Program-made: the position numbers and the translations under genes
Part shown: in pieces, positions 8,241 through 15,563 of the stretch
Layout: each line of letters opens with the position of its first letter
Position numbering within the stretch: the stretch's first letter is position 1
Notes under the pieces: generated by a model
Database searches by the model: none
The model's input: only the letters and a program-made list of their open reading frames with translations
What the model was told of the DNA's origin: nothing
From: Bradyrhizobium nitroreducens
GTDB taxonomy: Bacteria > Pseudomonadota > Alphaproteobacteria > Rhizobiales > Xanthobacteraceae
Length of the DNA: 64,000 bases
Assembly (NCBI RefSeq): GCF_002776695.1
Contig: NZ_LFJC01000003.1
Coordinates: forward strand, 63,573-127,572
Reading direction: 5' to 3'

Positions 8241-8933
8241 ATGTTCGCCAATCTCGATTTCGACGTCATCCGCCGTGCGCTGCCCTATCTGTTCTACGAG
8301 GGCATGACGTTCACCCTGACGCTGACGGCGCTTGCGGCCCTGGGCGGCCTCGTCTTCGGCACCGCGCTCGCGCTGATGCGGCTGTCCGGCTACAAGATCC
8401 TCGGCCGCATCGCCGGGGTCTATGTCGATTTCATGCGCTCGCTGCCGCTGGTGCTGGTGATCTTCTGGTTCTACTTCCTGGTGCCCTATATCGGGCAATG
8501 GGTGACCGGCGCCTCGCGTCCGATCAGCGTCGGCGCCTTCGCATCCTCGCTCATCACCTTCATCATGTTCGAGGCGGCCTACTTCTCCGAGATCATGCGC
8601 GCCGGCATCCAGTCGATCTCGCGCGGCCAGCCGGCCGCGGCCAGCGCGCTGGGGCTGACCTACGCCCAGACCATGCGCTACGTCGTGTTGCCGCAAGCCT
8701 TCCGCAACATGCTGCCGGTGCTGATCACGCAGACCATCGTGCTGTTCCAGGACACTTCGCTGGTCTACGTCCTGTCGATCACGGACTTCCTGGGCGCGGC
8801 GAGCAAGGTCGCGCAGCGCGACGGACGCCTCGTCGAAATGTACCTGTTCGCAGCGGTCGTCTACTTCACCATTTCCTGTATCGCGTCCTTCGGCGTCCGT
8901 CGCCTGCAGGCGCGCATCGCCATCATTCGATAG
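8241..8933 (+). CDS. gltK: Glutamate/aspartate ABC transporter permease 2
   Basis: 230-residue partner permease of GltJ. The start ATG follows the gltJ stop by two bases with GGGGAAA at its ribosome-binding site. Hydrophobic helices lie at about 20-45, 60-85, 95-115 and 185-215. The EAA-type cytoplasmic loop is ALGLTYAQTMRYVVLPQAFR, the contact for the ATPase. It is the third gene of the gltIJKL operon. Confidence 0.92.
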   Translation: MFANLDFDVIRRALPYLFYEGMTFTLTLTALAALGGLVFGTALALMRLSGYKILGRIAGVYVDFMRSLPLVLVIFWFYFLVPYIGQWVTGASRPISVGAFASSLITFIMFEAAYFSEIMRAGIQSISRGQPAAASALGLTYAQTMRYVVLPQAFRNMLPVLITQTIVLFQDTSLVYVLSITDFLGAASKVAQRDGRLVEMYLFAAVVYFTISCIASFGVRRLQARIAIIR

Positions 8934-8945
8934 AGCGTGTCCGTC

Positions 8946-9677
8946 ATGATCGAAATCAGCCACGTCAACAAATGGTACAGCCCGAGCTTCCAGGTGCTGA
9001 CCGATTGCACAACCAGCGTCACCAAGGGTGAGGTCGTGGTGGTCTGCGGCCCCTCGGGCTCGGGCAAGTCGACCCTGATCAAATGCGTCAATGCGCTGGA
9101 GCCGTTCCAGAGCGGCGACATCAGCGTCGATGGCACCAAGGTCAACGACCCCAAGACCAATCTGCCCAAGCTGCGCTCGCGCGTCGGCATGGTGTTCCAG
9201 CACTTCGAGCTGTTCCCGCACCTGAAGATCATCGACAATCTCTGCCTCGCGCAGCAGAAGGTGCTCGACCGGTCGCGCGACAAGGCGATGGCGAAAGGCA
9301 TGCAGCTGCTGGAGCGCGTCGGCCTCAAGGAACAGGCGCAAAAGTATCCCGCGAACCTGTCTGGCGGCCAGCAGCAGCGCGTTGCGATCGCCCGCGCGCT
9401 CGCGATGGATCCGATCGTCATGCTGTTCGATGAGCCGACCTCGGCGCTCGACCCGGAAATGGTCAGCGAGGTGCTCGACGTCATGGTGGACCTCGCTCAT
9501 GAAGGCATGACCATGATGGTTGTCACCCACGAGATGGGCTTTGCCCGCAAAGTGGCCAATCGCGTGATCTTCATGGACCGCGGCGAGATCGTCGAGGACG
9601 CGGCGAAGGAAGACTTCTTCGGCAAGCCGCGCAGCGACCGCGCGCAGAAGTTCTTGTCCAAGATTCTGTCGCATTAG
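8946..9677 (+). CDS. gltL: Glutamate/aspartate ABC transporter ATP-binding protein
   Basis: 243-residue ABC ATPase. Walker A is GPSGSGKST, the Q loop is in [10 protein letters not shown], the signature is LSGGQQQR, Walker B is IVMLFDEPT and the switch histidine is in VVTHEMGFA. The start at ATG 8946 ([11 protein letters not shown]) matches the family; an in-frame GTG at 8937 would add three residues. It is the last transporter gene. A 132-bp palindromic element (9681-9812) begins only three bases after its stop and may end the operon. Confidence 0.93.
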   Translation: MIEISHVNKWYSPSFQVLTDCTTSVTKGEVVVVCGPSGSGKSTLIKCVNALEPFQSGDISVDGTKVNDPKTNLPKLRSRVGMVFQHFELFPHLKIIDNLCLAQQKVLDRSRDKAMAKGMQLLERVGLKEQAQKYPANLSGGQQQRVAIARALAMDPIVMLFDEPTSALDPEMVSEVLDVMVDLAHEGMTMMVVTHEMGFARKVANRVIFMDRGEIVEDAAKEDFFGKPRSDRAQKFLSKILSH

Positions 9678-9680
9678 CTC

Positions 9681-9812
9681 TTTGTCATTCCGGGGCGCGA
9701 CGCAGTCGCGAGCTATGGTGCGCAATTGCGCACCTGAGAATCCATCGGGCGGCAGTACATGAGGTGAGATGGATTCCGGGCTCGTCGCTTCGCGCCGCCC
9801 CGGAATGACAAA
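9681..9812. repeat. 132-bp palindromic element with perfect 17-bp terminal inverted repeats (MITE/REP-like)
   Basis: The termini TTTGTCATTCCGGGGCG (9681-9697) and CGCCCCGGAATGACAAA (9796-9812) are exact reverse complements. Inside lies a perfect 18-bp palindrome, GGTGCGCAATTGCGCACC (9717-9734). There is no coding content. It sits exactly between gltL and the transaminase gene. It could act as a transcription boundary or be a non-autonomous mobile repeat; no target-site duplication is obvious. Confidence 0.85.
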
Positions 9813-9884
9813 ACGAGGGTGCTTGCTCCCCTTAACTGGCGTATAAGCGCGCCGAATCCCCCTTTGCCGGCCAGGAGACCTGCC

Positions 9885-10745
9885 TTGGACCCGATCGCCT
9901 ACGTCAACGGCTCATTCGTCCCGCTCTCGGACGCCAAAATCTCGGTCCTCGATCGCGGCTTCCTGTTCGCCGACGGCATCTACGAGGTCTCGGCGGTGCT
10001 CGACGGCAAGCTGGTCGACAACGCCTCGCATCTGGCGCGGCTGGAGCGGTCGGTCGGCGAGATCAAGCTGAAGCTGCCGGAGACGCTCGAGCGCATCACC
10101 GAGCTGCAGAAGGAGCTGATCGCGCGCAACAAGCTCGCGAACGGCCTCGTTTACCTCCAGGTCACGCGCGGCGCCGACAAGGGCCGCGACTTCGCCTTCC
10201 CCAAGGGGGACGTCAAGTCGAGCCTCGTGATGTTCACGTCGGAAAAGGACATCATCAACGCGGCCTCGGCCAAGACCGGCATCAACGTGATCACGGTGCC
10301 CGACATCCGCTGGGAGCGCCGCGACATCAAGAGCGTGGCGTTGCTGGCGCAGGTGTTGGCGAAGCAGGCGGCGGCCGAAGCCGGCGCGGGCGAGGCCTGG
10401 ATGCTGGAAGACGGCTACGTCACCGAGGGCGGTTCGTCCTCGGCGTTCATCCTCACCAAGGACGACGTCATCGTCACCCGCAAGAACTCCAACGCGATCC
10501 TGCCGGGCTGCACCCGCAAGGCGGTGGTGGCACTCGCCGAAGAGCGTCAGCTCCGCGTCGAGGAACGCTCCTTTACGGTCGAGGAAGCGCTGGCTGCAAA
10601 GGAAGCCTTTGCCACCTCGGCCTCGCTGTTCGTCCAGCCGGTGATCGCGATCGACGGCAAGAAGGTCGGTGACGGCAAGCCCGGCCCGATGGCGACGCGC
10701 CTGCGCGAAATCTACGTGGAGTTCGCCAAGGCGACGGCGGTCTAG
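9885..10745 (+). CDS. dat: D-amino acid aminotransferase (class IV PLP transaminase)
   Basis: Converts D-amino acids and 2-oxoglutarate to 2-oxo acids and D-glutamate. Start is taken as TTG 9885, behind ccaggagacctgcc; this gives 286 residues (D-AAT is about 285) and the normal MDPIAYVNGSF N terminus. An ATG at 9819 would add an unlikely 22-residue leader out of the repeat. Lys149 in RRDIKS corresponds to the PLP Schiff-base lysine, and TEGGSSSAF to the cofactor phosphate segment. Class IV branched-chain transaminases are the main alternative; N terminus, length and lysine position favour D-AAT. Confidence 0.88.
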   Translation: MDPIAYVNGSFVPLSDAKISVLDRGFLFADGIYEVSAVLDGKLVDNASHLARLERSVGEIKLKLPETLERITELQKELIARNKLANGLVYLQVTRGADKGRDFAFPKGDVKSSLVMFTSEKDIINAASAKTGINVITVPDIRWERRDIKSVALLAQVLAKQAAAEAGAGEAWMLEDGYVTEGGSSSAFILTKDDVIVTRKNSNAILPGCTRKAVVALAEERQLRVEERSFTVEEALAAKEAFATSASLFVQPVIAIDGKKVGDGKPGPMATRLREIYVEFAKATAV

Positions 10746-10763
10746 GCCACACGCTCAGCTGCC

Positions 10764-10848
10764 GTAGGGTGGGCAACGCGAAGCGTGCCCACGTCCTTCG
10801 AATTCATGGAAGATGGTGGGCACGGCGCAAGTGCGCCTTTGCCTACCT
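10764..10848. repeat. Dispersed repeat family A, copy 1 (gtagggtgggcaa type)
   Basis: Begins gtagggtgggcaacgcgaag cgtgcccac and ends gtgggcacggcgc...gcctttgcctacc, an imperfect inverted repeat around a variable centre. Two further copies lie at 19632-19720 and 41709-41843. All three are at 3' ends of genes or in convergent gaps. No coding content. Confidence 0.8.
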
Positions 10849-10872
10849 GACAAGACTGTCGTTGTGGTTGGC

Positions 10873-11334
10873 TCACGCCACCGACGCCTTTACCTTCACC
10901 GGATGGACCACGCGGAACGCGATCGCAATCCTGTTCCAGGCGTTGATGGCGCCGATCAGCATGGTCAGGTTCACCGTCTCCGCGTCGGAGAATTGCGCGC
11001 GAACCTGTTCATAGACGTCATCGGGCGCGTGCGTCTCTGAGATCAGCGTCACGGCTTCCGTCCAGGCCAGCGCCGCGCGCTCGCGGTCGGAGTACAGCGG
11101 AGATTCGCGCCAGGCGTTGAGCAGATAGATGCGCTGCTCCGTCTCGCCGCGCTTGCGGGCGTCCTCGGTGTGCATGTTGATGCAGAAGGCGCAGCCGTTG
11201 ATCTGGGATGCGCGGATCTTGACCAGCTCGATCAGCGATTTCTCGAGCCCCGTCGACTGGATCTGCTCTTCCAGCGCCATCAGCGCTTTGATGGTGTCGG
11301 GCGCGGCCTGGTAGTAGTTCATGCGAGGCTTCAT
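10873..11334 (-). CDS. Carboxymuconolactone decarboxylase/AhpD-like protein
   Basis: 153-residue all-helical protein of the CMD/AhpD family with the redox motif Cys48-Ala-Phe-Cys51 followed by His55 (CAFCINMH). This arrangement is typical of AhpD-like alkylhydroperoxidase relatives rather than true carboxymuconolactone decarboxylase. It is the third gene of the emrA-emrB-cmd transcription unit, 29 bp after emrB, suggesting co-induction with efflux and a peroxide or electrophile detoxifying role (inference). ATG preceded by gcaaggagaacgacc. Confidence 0.88.
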   Translation of the reverse strand: MKPRMNYYQAAPDTIKALMALEEQIQSTGLEKSLIELVKIRASQINGCAFCINMHTEDARKRGETEQRIYLLNAWRESPLYSDRERAALAWTEAVTLISETHAPDDVYEQVRAQFSDAETVNLTMLIGAINAWNRIAIAFRVVHPVKVKASVA

Positions 11335-11363
11335 GGTCGTTCTCCTTGCTTCCTAGGGTGGGA

Positions 11364-12980
11364 TCAATGGGCTCCGCCGGCTGAAGTCTGGCCGGGCTTC
11401 TTCAGGAAGAACACGGCGACCAGAGCGACGATCAGCGCCATGCCGAGCAGGTAGAAGGTGTCGCTGAAGGCGAAGATGTAAGCCTGCTTCTGCACGATAC
11501 GGCCGACCGCGACATAGGCACGATGCGCGGCGTCTGCACGGTCGAGAACGCCGTGGTTGACGAAATATTGCGTGAGCTGTTCCAGTCGCGTGCGGGTGGC
11601 CTGCTCGAACACCGAGACCGACTGCATCAGCACGTTGGAGTGATATTGCTCGCGCTTGGTCAGCACGGTTTGCAGCAGAGCGATGCCGACGGCGCCGCCG
11701 AGATTGCGCATCATGTTGAACAGACCGGAGGCGGACCCCGCATTTTCGGCTTCGATGCCGGCGGTCGCGACCGCCGACAACGGTGCCATCACCAGCGCCT
11801 GACCGATGGCGCGGACGACGTTGGGCCACAGCAGCTGGTCGGCGGCGTAGTCGCTGGTCATATAGATGTTCATGAAATTCGAGGCCGAGAACAGCACGAA
11901 GCCGACGCCGATCACGATGCGCGCGTCGAATTTCTGCATCAGGCGCGGCACCAGCGGGATCAGCACGAGCTGCGGCAGCCCGGTCCAGGCCAGCACCATG
12001 CCGATCTGCTCCGCGTTGTAGCCCTGGATGCGCGCCAGATATTGCGGCAGGATGAACACCGAGCCGTACAGCGCGACGCCGAGCAGGAAGTTCGCCAGCA
12101 TGCCGAAGCCGAAATTGCGGCGGGCGAGCAGGCGCAGATTGAGCAACGGTTTCTTCACCGTGAGTTCGATGATGAAGAAGGCCGTCAGCGCCGCGACCGC
12201 GATCACGCTGAGCTTGACGATGAAGGGCGAGCCGAACCAGTCGTCCTTGTTGCCTTCCTCGAGCACGGTCTGGAGCGCGGAGAGCCCGATTGCCATGGTG
12301 ATGATGCCGGCCCAGTCGCCCTCGCGCAGCAGCGCCAGCTTCATCGGCTTCGCCTCGAGCGCGTACCAGAGCATGCCGACCATGACCGCGCCGGGCACGA
12401 GGTTGACGTAGAAGATGTACTCCCAGCCGAAATTCTCGGTGAGATAGCCGCCGATGGTCGGGCCGATCGCTGGAGCGAACGTCGCGGACAGCGCGAACAA
12501 CGCAAGACCGACCGGCTGTTTTCCGCGCGGCAGCAGCGTGATGATCAGCGTGAACGCCATCGGGATCAGAACGCCGCCGGTGAACCCCTGCACGGCGCGC
12601 AGCACGATCATCTGCGGCAGGTCCTGCGCCAGCGCGCAAGCCGCCGACAGCAGCAGGAACAGGACCGCGTTGCTGAGAAGATAGATCCGGATCGAGAAGA
12701 CCTGCGCGAGCCAGCCCGAGAGCGGGATCACGACGATCTCCGCGATCAGATAAGAGGTGGAGATCCAGCCGCCGTCGTCGATACCGGCGCCGATTGCGCC
12801 CTGAATGTCCGCGAGCGAGGCGTTGACGATCTGGATGTTCAGCACCGCCATGAAGGCGCCGAGCGTCGCGCCGATCACCGCGATCCAGGTTCTTGCCGAC
12901 ACCGCCGGCGTCGCGGGAGCGGCGGGCGCGGGGATGTTGCCGATGGATGCGGCGTTGACTGTCGGTTGAAGCGTGCTCAT
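11364..12980 (-). CDS. emrB: DHA2-family (EmrB/QacA) multidrug efflux MFS transporter
   Basis: 538-residue major facilitator with about 14 predicted transmembrane segments, the DHA2 drug:H+ antiporter type. After a Pro/Ala-rich N terminus of about 30 residues come motif ATLGAFMAVLNIQIVNASL (TM1), motif A-like GWLAQVFSIRIYL, motif RAVQGFTGGVLIPMAF and motif C region ATFAPAIGPTIGGYL. It is downstream of and co-oriented with the HlyD-type adaptor gene. The adaptor and a TolC channel encoded elsewhere would form a tripartite pump. Substrate unknown; symbol given by family and operon organisation. Confidence 0.92.
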   Translation of the reverse strand: MSTLQPTVNAASIGNIPAPAAPATPAVSARTWIAVIGATLGAFMAVLNIQIVNASLADIQGAIGAGIDDGGWISTSYLIAEIVVIPLSGWLAQVFSIRIYLLSNAVLFLLLSAACALAQDLPQMIVLRAVQGFTGGVLIPMAFTLIITLLPRGKQPVGLALFALSATFAPAIGPTIGGYLTENFGWEYIFYVNLVPGAVMVGMLWYALEAKPMKLALLREGDWAGIITMAIGLSALQTVLEEGNKDDWFGSPFIVKLSVIAVAALTAFFIIELTVKKPLLNLRLLARRNFGFGMLANFLLGVALYGSVFILPQYLARIQGYNAEQIGMVLAWTGLPQLVLIPLVPRLMQKFDARIVIGVGFVLFSASNFMNIYMTSDYAADQLLWPNVVRAIGQALVMAPLSAVATAGIEAENAGSASGLFNMMRNLGGAVGIALLQTVLTKREQYHSNVLMQSVSVFEQATRTRLEQLTQYFVNHGVLDRADAAHRAYVAVGRIVQKQAYIFAFSDTFYLLGMALIVALVAVFFLKKPGQTSAGGAH

Positions 12981-13097
12981 GGAAGCCTCGTCTCGGGTAC
13001 GGAGACAGGATGCGTCAGGCAGGTGGTTTCGATCATCGAGGAAGTCCCGGAAGGATCATCCGGCAGGATTTGACAATCCCGCCGGAGCCTTCCGGCT

Positions 13098-14279
13098 TCA
13101 ACCGCCGTTGCGGCGAGGGGCGTTGTCAGCCAGACGCTTTGCGGTGTCGCGCTCTGCCAGCACCGTCTGCTTGGTGTCGACGGTCGGCACCGCCGACATG
13201 CCGGGGCGCAGCAGGCCGATCAGGCTGTGGTCGTCGAGCACGATCTTCACGGGAACACGCTGCACGATCTTGGTGAAGTTGCCGGTGGCGTTGTCCGGCG
13301 GCAGCAGCGCGAATTCGAGCCCGCTGGCCGGCGACAGGCTGTCGACATGGCCGCGCAGGGTCTTGCTACGGAAACTGTCGACGTGCAGCTCGACCGGCTG
13401 GCCGGGGCGCACATGTGTCAGCTGCGTCTCCTTGAAGTTCGCGACGACATAGACCGCATCGAGCGGCACCACGGCCATCAATTGCGTGCCGGCCTGGACG
13501 TATTGGCCGACCCGCAATGCGCGGGCACCGACCGTGCCGTCGACCGGCGCAGTGATCTCGGTATAGGACAGGTTCAGCGCCGCCTGCTGTGCGACCGCGC
13601 GGGCCCGTTCCAGCTGGGCCGCGGCCTGGGCGCGCTGGGTGGTGAGCACGTCGACCTTGCGTTGCGCGGCCACGAGGCCGGATTTGGCATGCTGCAGCTG
13701 CGCGCTGCTGGCGCGCAGTGCCGCGTCTGTCTGCTGTGCGCGCTGGATGGTGCCGGAGCCCGACTTCATCAAATCGTCGTAGCGGGCGCGCTCCTCCTGC
13801 GCGAATTTGAGATTGGCGTCCGCTGCCGCAACATCGGCGGTGCTTTGCTCGATGATCGGTTGCTGGAGTTCGAGCTGGGCATCGATGTTGCGCACCGAGG
13901 CTTCGCCGGCGGCGACGTCGGCGCGTGCCTGCTCCAGGGCCGCCCTGAAGTCGCGATCGTCGATCTTGGCGAGAAGCTGGCCGGCTCTGACCTTCTCGTT
14001 GTCACCGACCAGCACCTTGGCGATATAGCCGGAGACCTTTGGTGCGACGATCGTGGAGTCCGCCTTCACATAGGCGTCATCGGTCGTCTCGAGGTAGCGG
14101 CCGTTGGTCCAGTAGTCGTGCCCGTAATAAGCCACGGTCGCCGTGCCCGCGAGCAGCGCAAGCACCAGCGCTGCGCGCCGAACCATATTCCGGGGCGGGG
14201 CACTCGGCCGCGCCTTGGAATAATCGGCAGTGATTTCAGTTGCTTGCTGAAAGTTTTCGGTGCGGGGCATCTCGGACAT
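13098..14279 (-). CDS. emrA: HlyD/EmrA-family membrane fusion protein
   Basis: 393-residue periplasmic adaptor of the EmrAB type. A cytoplasmic N terminus of about 30 residues precedes one transmembrane anchor (about 33-52). Lipoyl-type half-motifs flank a long alpha-helical hairpin (about 95-210) rich in Ala/Gln, and the beta-barrel follows; ITAPVDGTVGARALRVGQYV is the second lipoyl half. It is the first gene of the operon, divergent from the LysR gene at 14589, with a GATAAT...ATTATC inverted repeat about 52-80 bp upstream of its start. Confidence 0.92.
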   Translation of the reverse strand: MSEMPRTENFQQATEITADYSKARPSAPPRNMVRRAALVLALLAGTATVAYYGHDYWTNGRYLETTDDAYVKADSTIVAPKVSGYIAKVLVGDNEKVRAGQLLAKIDDRDFRAALEQARADVAAGEASVRNIDAQLELQQPIIEQSTADVAAADANLKFAQEERARYDDLMKSGSGTIQRAQQTDAALRASSAQLQHAKSGLVAAQRKVDVLTTQRAQAAAQLERARAVAQQAALNLSYTEITAPVDGTVGARALRVGQYVQAGTQLMAVVPLDAVYVVANFKETQLTHVRPGQPVELHVDSFRSKTLRGHVDSLSPASGLEFALLPPDNATGNFTKIVQRVPVKIVLDDHSLIGLLRPGMSAVPTVDTKQTVLAERDTAKRLADNAPRRNGG

Positions 14280-14330
14280 GGCGGTCTTCCCTTTCGGCTC
14301 GCCGTGAATATCGGCCTTTCCAGTTCAAGC

Positions 14331-14562
14331 GATAATTGGCGAATTGCAGGAAGGATTATCCACCAGCAGCGGATAGTCCGAGGCTGCGTCTTGACCCGGA
14401 TGATGTACCGAACCAGCCCGGCGACTGCGCCAGAGCGATTGCCGTCCCTGTCGTACGATTGCTGCTAACGGGCCTGGGTCCTGCCGCACGCAAAGCTCTG
14501 GGCGGGGTGGGACCGGTATGCAGGATCTGATAGATAATCGAGGAGAATCCCCAGCGATTATC
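14331..14562. promoter_or_regulatory. Divergent emrA/lysR promoter region with twin GATAAT...ATTATC inverted repeats
   Basis: The 309-bp gap has one inverted repeat near each gene: GATAAT (14331-14336) with ATTATC (14355-14360) near emrA, and GATAATCG (14533-14540) with CGATTATC (14555-14562) 26 bp before the lysR ATG. Their shared hexamers suggest binding by the same regulator, most simply the adjacent LysR protein. LysR boxes are classically T-N11-A; the spacing here is longer, so assignment is tentative. Confidence 0.55.
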
Positions 14563-14588
14563 GATCAAGAGCGGACAATCACGCAGCC

Positions 14589-15500
14589 ATGGACCGATTG
14601 ACCAGCCTCGAAGTGTTCAGCCGCGTGGTCGAGACCGGCGGCTTCTCCGCAGCAGCCCGCAAGCTCAACATGTCGACCACCATGGTGAGCAATCACGTCC
14701 AGGCATTGGAAGACCGGCTTGGGGTGAGGCTGCTTCATCGCACCACGCGCAAGGTCAACCTTACGGAGATCGGCAAGGCCTATTACGATCGCTGCGTCCA
14801 GATCCTCGCGGACATCGAACAGGCCGATGACATTGCCGGCGAATTGCAGTCAGTGCCCCGCGGCACGCTGCGCATCCACGTCGCCACCCATATGGTGCCG
14901 TTCGTGACGCCGGTGGTGGCGAAGCTGCTGTCCACCTATCCGGAGCTCAAGATCGATCTGCGCATGGGCGAGGCCGACGTCGATCTCATCGAGGAAGGCT
15001 ACGATGTTGCCCTGCGCATGACCCCGCCGCCGGATTCGAGCCTGATCGTGCGGAGCCTCGCCACCTGGCGCCACGTGCTGTGCTGCTCCCACGATTACAT
15101 CGAGAGGCACGGCCGGGTGCAGAAACTCGACGAGCTCACCACGCATAATTGCGGTCGTCACCTGAACTATCCGTTTGGCGATGAATGGCACTTCCTCGAT
15201 CGCAAGGGCGCACCGGCTTCGGTGCGAATCTCGGGCAGCTTCGTCACCAACAGCGGGGAAGCGTTGCGGAAGGTCGCGCTGGAGGGGGCCGCCGTGTGCC
15301 TGATGGCAGGGTTTCTGATTCAGGACGACCTCGAGGCCGGCCGCCTCGTGCGTCTGTTGCCGGAATATCGGACCGTCGAGCTGTCCATGAACGCGGTCTA
15401 TCCGCATCGGCATCATCTGTCGGCAAAGGTCAGGACCTTCATCGACCTGCTCGTGCATCACAGCGCCGAGCAGCAGAAGCTGATCAACCCGTATTCATGA
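14589..15500 (+). CDS. LysR-family transcriptional regulator of the adjacent efflux operon
   Basis: 303 residues. The N-terminal winged helix reads MDRLTSLEVFSRVVETGGFSAAARKLNMSTTMVSNHVQALEDRLGVRLLHRTTRK (residues 1-55, canonical LTTR). The effector-binding domain (about 90-290) contains PRGTLRIHVATHMV and GEADVDLIEEGYDVALRM. Divergent placement next to emrA-emrB-cmd makes it the likely activator or repressor of that unit. Effector unknown. Confidence 0.93.
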   Translation: MDRLTSLEVFSRVVETGGFSAAARKLNMSTTMVSNHVQALEDRLGVRLLHRTTRKVNLTEIGKAYYDRCVQILADIEQADDIAGELQSVPRGTLRIHVATHMVPFVTPVVAKLLSTYPELKIDLRMGEADVDLIEEGYDVALRMTPPPDSSLIVRSLATWRHVLCCSHDYIERHGRVQKLDELTTHNCGRHLNYPFGDEWHFLDRKGAPASVRISGSFVTNSGEALRKVALEGAAVCLMAGFLIQDDLEAGRLVRLLPEYRTVELSMNAVYPHRHHLSAKVRTFIDLLVHHSAEQQKLINPYS

Positions 15501-15563
15501 GCGGCGCGGCGGCAGGCCAGGGGGTGGGCAAAGGCGCCCTTGCCTCGTGGACACGGCTTTGCG

